From Rallus limicola (taxonomy: Eukaryota > Chordata > Aves > Gruiformes > Rallidae), in NCBI GenBank assembly GCA_022605955.1, contig JAKCOZ010000022.1, positions 930,001 to 994,000 on the forward strand: a stretch of 64,000 nucleotides of DNA, written 5' to 3'. Below, piece by piece: positions 1-13,370 of the stretch. Numbering within the stretch: the first letter of the stretch is position 1; every line of letters starts with the position of its first letter. The notes beneath the pieces are model-generated. The model was not told where the DNA came from. It ran no database searches and saw only the letters and a program-made list of their open reading frames with translations. Position numbers and translations under genes: made by a program.

Positions 1-2440
1 CTGGGCACCAGCCAGTCACGTTGTCACCCCCAGCCCCATGTGCCAGGGGGATTCCTGTGGACAAGGAGAAATAGGGTTGGTATTGTGGGATCCATTTGCC
101 AGAGTGGCTACAGAAACTGTCTCCTTTTCTTCCTTGCTACCCTGCAGCTCCTGCAGCTCCTGTGTGTGCAGCTGGCATCACTGCTTTCTGCCCCAGCTCC
201 AGACCAGGAAAAACAGCGCCTGCTTCTCAGAGCACCCAGCCCCAGCAGTGCCCTTTCTCCCACACCGTGGGCGCTACCAGCCTGTTGATCTGGAGTGTTG
301 GCACAAAATGCTGGGAGCACAGATGCCTTCTCTCCAGGTCGGGTGCCAAGCTGAGAATGCTGCTGCTGACCTGCAGAAAAAGAAATAAATTACACTTTTT
401 GGAGTGCTTTCAAGAAAAAACAAACAAAACAAAGCTAACAAGCAGCTATGTTGCAACTTGAATTTCTTATAATCTGCTGAACTTATGTTAAATTCCAAAA
501 CCTAACGCTGGGCAGAAAGTCTTGTGAAGCCTCTGTCACCCTGGGGCACCAGCCCACATTGCAGACATTATCATGCAGGATCATGCAGCTGCAGAGAAGG
601 ACACAGAGGTGACTTGAGTCTGGCAATTCATGCTCCCAGCGAGGCACTGGATGCACAGCGGGCTGAGCTGGCAGCAGGGCTGCACACAGAGCAGGGACGG
701 GGTGTGAAGTCGGGACCTGAAGCCCAAAAAATAAAACCAAGCCCCACTGTCCTAGTCCCTGCCAGGACAGATAATTCACTTCACAGGCACATTGGGCAAG
801 TCCATGTGGGGCTAGAGACCAAGACCAGAGGATGAGGTGGGAGAGGAGCCAAAATACTGCAGACCTGGGATGGGGGTGGGACCCCAGACCGCTCACAGCC
901 CCAGGAGCTGCTGCCCAGCAGAGCACGAGGAAATCGCATCAAAAATCAGCCCCTTCATTTTCTGTCCAGATTAATTGCAATTGATCATTCCTAGCTCTAG
1001 CCACAGGGAATGTGTGTGTTTGTGGTGCCAAGAGGAGGTGGAGGACTGGAAATAACATAAAACTAGGATTTCTTGGCCAGCCTTTACAGAAATATTTATT
1101 TTCAACTGTATTTCACCCAGAAAATCCATTCGGATTAAAATGGCAATTTTCATTTTGGTCAAACCATTGTGGGAAGCAACAAAAGGAACAGAAAAGGAAA
1201 CAATCCTGTGCAAAGGTGACTGTTTCCAAAGCACCTGGAAAGTGGCACTTGGCCAAACAGCTTCCTTCTCCCTGATTTGCTCCAACAAAAAGGAGCTCCT
1301 AGCATCAAGATATGTAACATATACATATATGCTTGTTTCATATGGAAGGAATAAAAATATCATGGGAGAAGTAAATGAAACTCCCAAAAATATCTGTTCT
1401 GTAGCCTGAAAGACACTTATCATTTTCCAATCCACTCTTGGCAAGAGATGAATAATATTGCTTCGGCATTTCAGAAAGAGACACATGTGTTTCCAAGAGG
1501 CACACAAGGACTCTTACAAAGGAGCCAGACCTGGAGTGCAGTCACAAAGTGCGTGGTCAGATCTTGCTGTCAGAATGCATCAGAGGTAGGAACACACTCA
1601 TCAGCTTGACAGATGTCAGAGCAGCCCACCCTCAAAGCACTGTGAGGAGGGACATCAACTGGACAAGCAAAGTTTGTCCGGGTGGCTCCTAACCCGCTGC
1701 TGGGGATGAGCCTCAAACTGAGCAGTGATGAGTGATCTAGTTGAGTTCAGAAAGGAGAACGTCATGGGAAGGCACTCAAAGCCAGCACTCAAAGCCAGCA
1801 TTAGCCACAATGAAGCTCCCCATGCCCTACGTTCCCATGATAAGTGAAAGGGAACTGAATTTTTTAAAAAAATTAAATTCCCAGTTCAGTTACTCATAAA
1901 TGAACTGTGGGAGTTCCTAAAAGAGCCGAGGAGTTTTGGTTGGTCTGTCAGAAATGCACTTCATTTTTGGAGAGCAAGCAGGGATGTGCTGTCTTGATGT
2001 AAAAATATGAACTCGGGAATTGGAGAAAAAAAATCAGTTACTGACAACAACGTTGTAAAGAACGTGCTCAGCTAAAATAACGGGCTTTGTGTAAATCCAG
2101 GAAATCTTTAAACAAATCTTTAAGAACAGTTTGGCAGAGGCAAGTAAAAGACCAAGTAAGAGGCTGAAATTTCCAAGTAAAATCCACTCTCCCAGTTTCA
2201 GTAACACAGATCCACTCTCCAGCAGCAAACAACTGAACCCTGCCATACTGCAGTTAGGTAGACTTAAGGAAACAATAATATTTCATGTAACAACTAATCC
2301 AGCCAGTTGAATTCCATGGGTTCTGGTCTGAACTTCCTGGGTACCCCTGTGCTGACAGGTAAATGGGAAAAGGTGTCTCCTCTTCCCGGTCTGGCCTTAC
2401 TTAACTGGTTTGATCCTTCTGCACTATTCCTGATTTTTCA
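1..2440. other. non-coding, no gene seen
   Basis: No open frame here resembles a known protein and no convincing set of exons was found on either strand. The one structure noted is a perfect 13-bp tandem duplication at 1,772-1,797 (unit GCACTCAAAGCCA). The stretch could be intergenic, or intronic in RHBDF1, which lies on this side of MPG in other vertebrates. Confidence 0.5.
1772..1797. repeat. 13-bp tandem duplication
   Basis: Two exact copies of GCACTCAAAGCCA stand head to tail in otherwise unique sequence. This is a small slippage duplication with no function visible. Confidence 0.8.
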
Positions 2441-2514
2441 GGTTGAAACAGGAGCCAAGGAAGAGGAGGGGGTTCCCAGCTTCTGGAGTTTCTATGATCT
2501 CCGTCTCTGTCATG

Positions 2515-2810
2515 TCTAGAGCATGGCCTTGCCGTTGCGTTTTGAAGACTGCCAAGGATGGAGGTCCCACCACCTCTCTGGGCCCAGTCCCAGGGCTGCA
2601 CCGTTCTCACAGGAGAGACCCCGTCTCCCCTTGTCACTGCTGTGGCCTCAAACCCTTGCAGGGTCCCTGTAGCTCCTGTGGGCCATGCACGGTGGGTTTC
2701 AGTCCCCTGAACCTTGTTCTGCAGGGTGAGAAAAGCCCCTCCCTCAGCCTCTCCCTGGCCATCCCAGGGGACCTTCCACAGCCTCTCCAGTTTCTCCATC
2801 TCCCTTCTAC
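2515..2810 (-). mobile_element. CR1 LINE fragment, antisense
   Basis: Read on the - strand, this stretch follows the CR1 3' region: the part with the gagaggtggtgggacctcc wording and a following 'catccttgg' segment is recognisable, in a diverged form. It is an old, truncated, non-autonomous copy. Boundaries are approximate because the sequence is degenerate and the terminal octamer tail was not seen. Confidence 0.6.
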
Positions 2811-2879
2811 TGAAGATCCAGAACAGGATGACGGAATGCATGAACTGGCACCGTGCAAAGGGGAACAGAAGGATCATTT

Positions 2880-5800
2880 GTAATTAAACCCCACCAACAG
2901 TGAGCCTACAAACATCTGTCAGCCTTCTCTGAGCTGTAAAGACCCCATTTTCCAGCTGACTTTTTGGTGCAGGAGCTAAAGGAGCTCCTGCTGACCTTAA
3001 ACGAGGGAGCACTGGTGGAGCTGCCTGACTTTCCAGGCCTTCTGCAAGACATGGTTGAAAGAGGCAGCTGCCAGCAAAGTTTTTAACCAATATTCTGTTT
3101 ATGCTTGTCACAAGATGCCAAACCAGGGGAAGGCAAGCAAGGAATGAAACCTGAGAAGAAAAGAACTGCTAATCTTGACTCCCACCCAAGACCCCTGCAT
3201 GTATTACATTTTATTCCAGGCATTTCTTACAAAACAAAAATCTTCATTTGGAGCAAAGGATCCCAGAGGAGCAATGCTGGGTAGCACCAGCCAACCTAAG
3301 GGTATTGGCCTTGCTTATTTTTCCATTTTCCTGGCACGTGAAGCATTTTTAAATCATCTGCAGCATCCTACTGCTTCAAGACTTGTGAGGTCCCAAAGCC
3401 AGTCATTCCAAAACTTCCAAAGTCATTCTGGAAGAAAGTGGGTACACGTATGACCAGGCTGTACTCTCCGAGCCATGGCTGCAGCAGACTTTGCCCCAGA
3501 GACCTGTTCCCTCCTTCACTGGACATGACAGTCTCACCAGAGTATGGTCAAAGCTTCAACCAGACAGAAAGCAGGCTGCCAGCCCCTCAAAGGATGTGAT
3601 AGAACAGAGCATGTCTTCATTCCAGATTGCAACAAAGCTCCTGGATTTCAAGTTGTCCACAAAGGAAGGATCTGTACAAAATATTTAAGCCTTTCCAAAA
3701 AAAAACCCCAACCCGCAAATGTTTGGACACAGTCCATTCTTAGTGTAACGAACTGAAACTGCTCAAAAACTGGGTGGGGAATTGTTTCAGTAAAAGGGCA
3801 AAACCCTCCAAACCGCTGGCTTCCAAATCCCTCCAACACTGTGGAGGAGATGGGCAGATGTTTTGCCAGAATCCCGGCAAAATCCCCTCAAGGCATGCAC
3901 TTTGTCTGGGATAGGAGAGATCTGGAGCTTAGATGCCCCAGTCAAATTTCTCCTGGAGCAGATGGGCTTGCAGCGAGAGGGACCAGCTGGACAGGCTCAC
4001 CACAGGGCTGCGCAGCTTCCCTTGGAGCAGGGTCTCTACTGTGCTCCAACATCCACGGTTTGGATCGCAGCCCTTGGTGCCAGCAGGAGAAAGAAGTTGC
4101 TCGCTGTCCAGTTCCTATTCTCCCCTGAATAAAGCCTCGCAGGAAAGGGAAGGGATCATTTCATTCCTTAAAGGGCAGCTGACTCCCCTCTAAATGGTCA
4201 CATTCTTGTCCCTCTTGCCGAGTGCGGCTGGTGCCAAACTTGGTCACAAAGGCGTATTCACGGCTTTTTCCTTCCTACACATTCAGGAGTTGAAAGCCAG
4301 TTTGGTACAAACTCCCCAAAATGACTTATTGAGCGGCTGCTGGCCAGCTTCCTGTTTGCAGAGTGGCAGGGCTGGAGCCACGGCACGAGCCCTGACACCC
4401 TGCACGCTGCCGCAGGGACCCGCTCCTCCAGCAGTCCCCGAGCCTGGAGCCTATCCACTGTTACTGATGGGGCTCGGCTTGGGCAAAGACCCCATCACCA
4501 GGATGGCCTTTTCCCCTCTGCTTTTGGTTTCATCACCAAATCTGCTTTTTCTCGAGGTCACCAGTCCCTGGGACATGTTCCAGCTGTAATGAGGATCTTT
4601 TCCTCAGTAAATAATTCCTTCTCTCTCCAAGGGAATGGAGCAAATGCTCAGCCTCAAGCTACTGAGCATCGAGGGCAGCCAGCTCCTACCCTTGCCAACA
4701 GCCATGGAAGCGATTATCCTCCCTGAGATCAAGAGACTCAATGTCTTGTCTAAAAACATACAGGAAGACATTGGGGGAACAGGGACAAAGCTGCCCTTGA
4801 GCTGTTTAGGTTCCTTTATAGCAAGGAAGTCAGGCAAAATGGACAAACTTTGCTCAACACAATGCCATCTTCATCCCAGTGCCCACAGAGCCTTCCTGGT
4901 ATGCTCCCAGCTCCGTCACGCTTTGGGGAAGGGTAGGAAAGACCAGGCCATGGGGCTGTCAAGATGCTTTTCAGCTGGGAGCCGAGCTCCCAGGAGTAGT
5001 TTGGGGTGGTAGAGTGTCCCTGCTGGGGACACCATAAGTTTCCCAAGGAGAAGAACCCCCTGGATCAGTGCAGCTCACAGAAAAACATGTATCTGCTGTG
5101 AGCAGGTCAGTGGTGGCTCCTGGTTGCAGGGAGAGGTGATCAGGATGTTTTCTCAAGACTGGACTTCAGTTATGTGGTTTCCTCACAATCTGTGGTTTCC
5201 TCACAATCTGTGGTTTCTTCACCATCCGTGGTTTCAGCGTGACTGCCAGCAGTATGGTTTCTCCTCTCAGATTCCTGCATGGTCTTTTGCTGAAAACCGC
5301 TCATGATGTGTCTGCAACCCCAGCGACCAGGCTTGCTGCTCAGCTCACAGGGAGGAACCAAGAACATCTTCATGTCCATGACGTCTCCATTGAAACGACT
5401 TTGCCTTGCACAAGACACAGCCTTCCCGAGAGCATGCCACAACCTATGGAGAAGGATCCCCAGTGCCCCCATCATTTCAGCCCAGGTGTTACAAGTGAGC
5501 AAGGTGGGTCTCCGGGGCCTTCCCCAGCAGGCTGGTGGTGCACGACATTGGATTTCACTGCAGTGGCCCCATGCTCTTTCACAGTTGCACACACCACAGT
5601 CTCCAACTGTCCTCGACTGGAATTGTTCAGTCAGCGACGTACTAGTACCCTGACCACCAGAGCTGCCTGATGGCTGCACAGATGACTGTTCATGGCAGGG
5701 TAGTGGCAAATGAGCTCAGATGTGGTTTTCTGGCAGCAAGGCGACACTTTCTGTTCACTGAGCTGCTGCTCATTCAGCTGTGGCTATCTGCGCATGGACG

Positions 5801-8800
5801 AAAGCGTTCTCGCCTGGCTGGGCCTGTGTGCCATGCTGTGCTGCAGCACCACTGGCAGCAGGTGAGCTGTGGCCTCCTGCGCCGGCTCCCTGCTCCAGCC
5901 ACTGCTTTGGGACATCATGCTGTGCCACAGTGTGCTCCTGAGACAGGGCCAGAGATACCTCTGGCAGGAGCAGCAAGCACTGCTGCGGGCAGATTAGGGC
6001 AGGAATGTGGAAGGATTTGATGGCTCCAACGCTAGAGACAAGGACAGGGCACTGCAGGTAGGAAGCCAAGGCATGGCGGTGCTCATGTCTCCTGGAGCCG
6101 GTCTCCTCCTCAGGAGAGGGGAACCATCCACAGGTTGGAAAGTATGGATGCCTGCTTTCTGGAAATGGGACTGTCTCCAGCATAAGTCAGCTCTTCAGCC
6201 TGGGTGCTGAGCTGAGATCCACCTTCAACACCTTACGCACTGATCATATAGAACCCTGGCTCAGATACAGGCTGTGCTCTGCACAGGCACCACTTGTGCC
6301 CATTCTAAAAGGACCTTTCCAAGGAGAAACACCTTTGGCAATGTAAATTCTCAGCAATCCCCAGAAGGCCCAAAACCAAATATAAAAATCTCTGCAACAG
6401 CAGTGTAGAGGGACAGGAGGGTGCAGGGATCCGGTGTCGCTGACTCAGGCTCTGCAATCACAGTGTCTAATAAAATTCTGCTGCACATCATCATACCAAA
6501 GAGCCAGCACAGTAGGCAGGTAGTGTTGCAAGTGTGGCCAGTTTTCCACAGGCTGGGCTGTATTCTTGCAGCCACTGATTCAGCTAAAAGGATGTTTCGC
6601 CCTGGGGCTGGGCAATTACAAATTTAGCAGCTAGAGTTATACCTCCATAAATATCTTTGTGGTAACGTTTCTCACTGCATCTGGGAAGAGCCCAAACAGG
6701 AAATCTCAGGTAGAAAAGGGAAACAAAACCTCATAATTTGAGTCATCAATCATATGGTAAAGTTAGGAGAGGAGTTAGCCCGAGTACAAAGGAGCTTGTC
6801 TCTGGCAGGGCTTCTAGAAATAGAAGCAGCAGTTTCTTCTGGTTTCCTGGAAGTCTTGTATTTGAGCTTGCTCTTAATTTTCCTGCTGGAAAAGGAATAA
6901 AATCTGACCTACTTTTGAGCAAAAGAGTCATTGGGATCAGGCTCCTAGAATAGGCCTGGGCATAGATGCTTCCTCGGTGCCCGACGAAGCTGGCTTGTTG
7001 GTGCAATGAGATACTGCTTCTCTGGAGGAATTTCAAACAAAGAGTTTCTGTAACCAGAGCTTCAAATAAAATTATCTGCTTTGTTGTGCAGGGCTCAAGA
7101 GTCCATCCTAATATTGAAAGGCGGTTGTGTTTTCTATCTAGAGCTTGAGTTTTATCACACATTTAAAAAATCACGACCAAACCGATGAGGAGCCACTGCT
7201 CCAAGTGAAGTCAGACTCTGAAATCAGCCTCACAAACAGTTGTTTTTCTGGCCTTTTGAAAATAACTCTTTTCAGATGTGTGATTGGGAATTTGCCAGGC
7301 TGCTCCACATATTTCCCCAGAGGTCCAGATGGTACCAGAAGACATGGAAAATAAGATATCTCATTGCTAAATAAGAACATTGACACTCTGCCTCGCTGCA
7401 AAGCGCTCTCATTGTATCAGTGTCGTTTGGGTGTGTGACCCAGAGGTCTATAGTCCCTTGCAAACGGAGGGTTTTGTGATGAGCAGGACGGACTCACGTG
7501 GGCTTGAACACAGCCAGGTCCCCAAGCAGTCCAGCCTCACTGTTGGGGATGAAAAGCATCTTCTAAACCAGTTCTCTGGTGTTTTTGTAGCTGTAGCAGC
7601 TAAAGCTGTGGGGCAAACTGACCCTGCCTCCGCACCTCAGCAGGGTAACCCTGAGAGCTGCCCTGTGAACAGAAATCTGCTGAGTTGGGCGAGGAATTCC
7701 AGAGAAGGGGCTCTGGGAAAAGCAGCCATTCGCTTTTACAATGAGGACCAGATTTTCAAGAAATCCTACTGAAAGGAAATTCCAACATGTTTGGAAACTA
7801 ATTTTGGAAAACAGAATATTTCCATCCATTTGGGGGAGGGAAGCAATGCATGTCCTGTGCAGAGCAGGGCTCTGAACACGGGCGGGGGTCAAGATGTACC
7901 TGGAGGGCAGGAGTTCCTGGCAGCTGAGGACACCTCCCAGTCAGTGCCTTGGTGAGGGCAGATGTCCCATCAGCTCCAGGACAACTTCCTGGTGACTTGG
8001 TAGCACCCACCTCACATTTTTGTTTGCATTTCTCATTTCAGTCTTGAACAAAAACCTGAAACAAGACCAAGCCCTGGGAAAGTGCTTGCTAAGTGTGTCT
8101 GGGCAAAGCCAATGAAAGCCTGGCTTGGCAGGCTTTGAGAGGAAAGGCCACTCCCCAGCCCCTCTATCCTCTCCAACAAAGTGTTCCTGGACATGAACAC
8201 GGGATTTAGCAGGACTTTGGGAGGCACACGTGGAGCACAGGGCTGCCCAGAAGCACCAGCAGCCCCTCCCTGCCTCTTGGGACTTTGTCCCCTGTTGCAG
8301 AGCTCACCACAGCAAAGCACCTGGCTGCCCTTTGAGCAGTGTAGCAGGGCCTGTACTGCTCTCCAGCTGCCAGAGCTACAGAGGTGAGTGCCTGACTCAT
8401 CTTCCTCAGCAGGATGGAGCTGGGATGGTGGGTAGCCTGAAGGGCACTGCTGGCCCTCACTGCCCATGCCCTGCTGCAGATACCAGGAGTGCTCCATGAG
8501 ATAATGACAGCCCATGGTCTCTAACTGACTGCCAGACTCCTGCACACTGCTGCTTGCAAAATACTACTGGCGCTATCCTCAGCCTCAACCTCAAACTGTA
8601 TCGCTGCTGCCAGAGTCTGCCCCATTCCCAGGAGCTCCAGCGATGGATGAGGCAGGGGATTTTTCTCACAATCCCACTCAGGGACTTGGAAAAGCTAAAC
8701 ACAAATGCAGAAGGTATTTGTGGTGGTCACCTAAGCCCTACTTAAGCATCCAGCCTGGAGAAGCCGCTATCTCCTGAGGTGTGAAACGCTCTCAGGGCTT

Positions 8801-11800
8801 TTCTCAGGAGCCCGGTCTCTGATTGAAGCCTCTCCCCAGCTGATGGGGGTCTAGGTTGACCTGTTGGTAGAGAAGGATTTGTTACTGAGCTGAACTGTGC
8901 CTGCTGTGTTATGAGGAGAACAACTCCTGGTCAAACTGAGGAGTCTGAGTTTCTCCAGGGATTACTCTAATTAGACACTGGCTATTTTTACCCCATATCA
9001 TATGTTGTAACTACAACTTAAAAACCACACTGGAGCAGCCAAGTTAAATACTGTAACAACCTTGAAAATAGGGTTAGCAAATTTAATGGCTAACAACAAC
9101 ATTTCCAGCAATAACACTAAACCAGAGGGATTAACTGCCATTCTTCTTGGCACAAATCAAACACCAGCAGAGTTGGGGGTGAACCTGCAAACCTTGACAG
9201 AAGCTCATGGCTATCTCAGCCCATCAGCAGCAGCTCTGCCATAGCCACTGTGAATGACAGGTGGCTAAAGTCACTCAGATACATACATCAAATCCTAGGA
9301 ACAAATTACATTTACAAGAGCTTCTACATTCCTGAACATCACTGCAGCAGGTCTCATAAATTTTCCAGCAAACCAGTGATTATGGCTAATGGGAAGGAGG
9401 CCAGTGGCTTAGTGCCCAGAGTAGCTTGGGAATCCTGGGCTCCATCACAGCTCGCACTGGGACCGGGAAGGAGCAGTGCCAAGTCCTGCCTGACCACAGT
9501 CCCACAGTGCCACAACGCTGGGCAGCTCAGCAAGCCTGGGAGAGCGGTGGGCCTGCAGGCGTCCAACAACGTCGGGTTTGATGCAGGGGTTTTCTTCCTG
9601 GGCCACATAGTGGGACCCTGTTCCAGGACTCTGCTGCCTGAGATACATCCTCACACTTTCTCCCTGCACTTAGCTGAGCCATGGCACCATGCCACCTGAA
9701 GACCTGCAACAAGTTTGGGATGTTAGATGAATTTTCTGGACAGAGCAGTGGGTACGTGCCTGTTCTGCTGCTCCAGGCCCCCCTCCCAGGACCGCTCCCT
9801 GGCACTGGGGAGCCTCTCCACCTGGGTTTCCAGTGCTGCTTGGGCAGAGAGGTTCATTGAGAGAGCTCCTGGGGATTGCCCAGCTGCAAAAGCCCACAGC
9901 AGCCCCCTTCCAGGGTCCTACCAGAGCGACATTCACTTCACCTTGATCACAGCCCACTGCAGAAAGCTGGGAAGCTAAAAAATGTTTTGTCCAGACAAAT
10001 TCCTCTCACTTGTGCAGGGCAAAGCTCTCTTTCAAGGTAAGGGACAGGTTTTGATCTCAAGGCTGTACAAGAGGTGACTTTGCAGCTGCCTGGCCCATGG
10101 TGCACATTTCCAAAGCACCTCGCAGAAAATCCCTGCTCTGTAATCCAGGAACACACCTGGAAAGTCCCTGGCCCCAGCCTAACACAGGCACAGCTCGCAG
10201 GGTGTCTCTGACACAAAGGGAATTTCCCACACACATCACAGTGAGGACCAAGCAATGCTGACAGCACCGGGATGGTTAAAGACAAAGTTTGGAGCTTTGG
10301 GGGTTTTTGTTGTTTTGGTTTATTTCCTGTGGCCTGCAAAGGCAGTGCCACCTTGATACCTGTCCTGAGCTTCGGGAACACCCATCCCACAGACACTGGC
10401 TGGGAACAATGCTGTTCAGTGGATGGTTCCTTTGGCTACTGCGTCCCACTCTGCCAGTGGCTCATTTCTTTCTCACTGTGGAACATCTCCAGATCCCTGG
10501 TTTGTGTCTTCACATGTGCTGGCCTCATGCCCCTCTCTGCCAGTGTCCTCCCCTTCTCCATAGCTCTGAAACCTTCCTCCCTGCAGTCCCAAAAATAGTT
10601 TAACTTCTTTCCATTTTTAGAGGCCAGACAGGCTTGAAAACCACTGCAGGGACAGATTCTCCTGGCAGCAGAGCCCCAGGTGCTAAAGCCAGAGGGTGAA
10701 GCTAGCCCATGGGAGCACCTCGCCGTACCATGAGAGCATGTGAGCATGAAAGCTCAGCTCCTCTTCTTCCCGATCACACTGAATCCCGGGTATATACGTT
10801 ATCCCAAAATAGTGGGATCAGCATGGTCTGCTCCTGGGAAAGGGCAGGCAAACAGCATGCTGCAGGGTGACAGGGCAGGACAGACGAGTTACTCACAGAA
10901 GCATTTCCTTTCTCATGATCACTCAGTTTATCTTTGATTAGAACACGGGGTTGTTTAATCAGTCAGCCTGGGAAAACAGTCCGGCACTCCTTCCGAGTGT
11001 CCAGCTAACTGCTGGCTGAAAGCATTCACGAGGGCTCATCGAACCCACAGAGACTGCTCTGGACAGACAGCACTGACTCCAAACATGGATTACATGACAT
11101 CTTATTCCTAACTTTCTTATTCCAAAAAGCTAAACTCCATTCCAACAGGAATTGGCTCGTAATGAATGTAGCGATGCCCGTGTGAGGTGTATAAATAGCA
11201 TGTGTAAATAACACCCTCGCTATCTGGCTGCAGGTCACTGAAACAAACACATCAAGCTACTGTGCTTCCCCCCAAACCTGTCCTCACTCACACCATCCCA
11301 GCTGCCAAACCCTCTGCCTTTCTCTTCCCTCCCTAGACGTTTCAGTCTCCAGTTTGAAGCTGACATCTGGAGAAACGATGTTGCAGAAATGCAGCATCAG
11401 CAGGCCAAACCCGAGATATGCTATGGACATTAAAAGGTAGTGACAGAACAGAATTAAGAGCTTTCAGGTGCAGGTCAAGAAGGGATATAGTGCCTGTCAG
11501 TGGTTTTCTAATGCAAAACCAGATGAGAAATCTCGTCATGCTGAGAGCTGCCTCCCCATCCCCCAAAGAGACACAACAGGCCAGTTTCTGAAAAAGAAGG
11601 CACGGTCTGATATCTGGCTCCCCCAGTTAGTCAACATCTCTCCAGGTACCCCTCTGCTCTCCACTCCCACACCCCTGTTAAGCCATCTCAGCCCTCTCCC
11701 ATTTTTTCATCCCTTATAGCCATTTTCTGCCAACACAGAAGTATAACAGCTCCTCGTGGTGTTCTGGGCTTTGAGGCATCTCAAAAGATGCACTACAAAG

Positions 11801-12170
11801 GGCACAGCAGGTGGAGGTTTCACCCATGGGTGAAACTCAGCATCTGTTTCAGAAACTGGAAAAAACCAAACCAGCAAAGAGGGAAGGAAGGCGCCTTAAA
11901 GGAACAGGTTCACAAAGCAGGGCTTAGAGTTGTCCCTCGGCAGGGGGCAGAAAGAGCAGATTGTGTCTATTGTGTCTGCATTCTTTGTACGAAATCTGTA
12001 CTCCTCAGGCTTGTGAAAGATGAACATTTCTGCTGGAGCAGCAGTTGTCCTTTTGGTGAAACCATGAAGGAAACCATTGTTGTTGGGATTTCTACACAAG
12101 GCCTGCAAAGCTGTGTGCTTTGAGCTGGGCAAAGTGGTGTCTGTGTCTGGCAGCAGCGATGGACTGCTTG
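2880..12170. other. non-coding, no gene seen
   Basis: About 9 kb with no protein-like reading frame and no exon series that I recognise. The longest open frames, such as the 179-codon one on the - strand at 5,170-5,709, are low-complexity or random and lack any known motif. Only the minisatellite at 5,173 stands out. It may be intergenic or intronic. Confidence 0.45.
5173..5239. repeat. 18-bp minisatellite, 3.7 copies
   Basis: Two perfect copies of TGTGGTTTCCTCACAATC are followed by a third copy with two changes and a partial fourth that decays. The graded decay from left to right is typical of a short minisatellite. On the - strand it reads as repeated Glu-Thr-Thr-Asp/Cys codons, which explains an open frame there that is not a gene. 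Confidence 0.9.
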
Positions 12171-12179
12171 GTTCCTGAG

Positions 12180-12495
12180 TCATAGGGAAACAATTAGTAA
12201 AGGGTTTTGGTGGAACCTCTGGAGGTCTCCAGGCCAGCCTCCTGCCCTGCGCAGGTCTGACTGCCAAGCTAGAGAAAGTCAATGGGTACCCTGCCCAGCT
12301 GAGTTTAGAAAATCTCTGAGGATGGAGGTCCCATGACCTTTCTGGGTACTGTTCCAGGGCTGCAGCACTGTCATGGTACATGGAATCAGAGCTCCCCTTG
12401 TCCCTGCCTGTGGCTTCCTGCCCATACAGGGTCCTCATAACCTCCATAAGCAGCACAAGGTGCGACTTGAGACCCCTCTGTCACCTCCTCAAGGG
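12180..12495 (-). mobile_element. CR1 LINE fragment, antisense
   Basis: On the - strand it shows the CR1 3' region order: a 'ctgcagccctggaacagtacccag' type stretch, then a 'tgggacctccatcc' type stretch and a 'gattttctaaactcagctgg' segment. Divergence and truncation mark it as an old copy. The limits are estimated by eye. Confidence 0.6.
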
Positions 12496-13154
12496 TAGCC
12501 AAAGCCACTCTCACAGCCACTGCAGCAGCTCTTCGCTGGCCTTTCCTCCTTGTGTTTCCCATCCTGGTTGGCATGCTGTCCAGAGGGGGGACAGCAAACC
12601 AAACCAATTAAGCTGGTTGCATTACAGCAGTTTTCCATATGTTTTTTTTTCCCTCTGTAGATGTGCAGAGGAATTATCCAGTGGCTCAAACCAAAACAGA
12701 AAACCCCAAACCCCAAGTCTGGTCACTTTATTTACACAAAGAGGAATGCAGGAATTCCGACTCACTCAGAAGTATCCCTGATTACCGTGTATCACTACAG
12801 ATTTGTTAGGAGTAGGACTGGCTAACCCACAATACCACTGAAGACACCACTGCAAGTTTTACTCAAGTACCCACCGCAGCCCACAGCATGTAACCAAACA
12901 CAGCCCCTGCTGCCCTGTCAGAAGTATGTCAGCTCAGAGAAAACAGAGAGACGTAGGAAAAAGCCATCAGCTAAGCAAATGTGATAAATTTTTCAGGAAG
13001 TAGGAAGAAATAAATCGGGAGCTTAGCTATTTTGAAAGTAACTCCTATTTTTTCAGTTAATATTTATATTGGCTTTGTGTTCCTATCTTTCCAGTCCAAA
13101 TTCTGTTCCTCACCACGTGAAAATGTATTTTAACATGAGGCCAAAAGGGATTCA

Positions 13155-13159
13155 TATCC
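13155..13159. repeat. 5' target-site duplication TATCC
   Basis: The five bases TATCC directly precede the TG of the 5' LTR and recur directly after the CA end of the 3' LTR at 16,188-16,192. A 5-bp duplication fits the ERVL class and shows that the two ends of the provirus belong to a single integration event. Confidence 0.9.
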
Positions 13160-13370
13160 TGTCCTGGTTTCAGTCAGGATAGAGTTAATTTCATTTGTAG
13201 CAGCGGATGGAATGCTGTGTTTGGGAGTTAAAATGAAAACAGTGCTGATAACACCCTGATGTTTTTAGTTGCAGTCAGACAGTCAATGCCAGGACAGGTG
13301 ACCCAGATGGGCCAAAGAGAGTATTCCATGCCAATTACGTCCTGCCCAGGATAAAGGGGGGCTGATGGGA
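13160..13370 (+). mobile_element. 5' LTR of ERV, truncated
   Basis: The 211 bases starting TGTCCTGGTTTCAG are identical, base for base, to the first 211 bases of the complete 3' LTR at 15,600. The remaining roughly 377 bp of this LTR, the primer-binding site, gag, protease and the start of reverse transcriptase are missing. The LTR runs directly into RT-coding sequence at 13,369-13,371. Because the other LTR is full length, the deletion most simply happened after integration. GA could be a two-base microhomology at the junction. Confidence 0.92.

Noticed and set aside
5173..5239. possible CRISPR-like array
   Set aside because: The units are directly adjacent with no spacers and the genome is a bird's.
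5170..5709. 179-codon - strand open frame
   Set aside because: Its end is created by the 18-bp minisatellite and the rest has no homology that I recognise; no splice or promoter context.
6440..6746. isolated TGACTCA/TGAGTCA sites here and at about 8,394, 12,174, 24,547, 34,805 and 45,623
   Set aside because: Single 7-bp cores occur about as often as expected by chance and have no adjoining GATA site.
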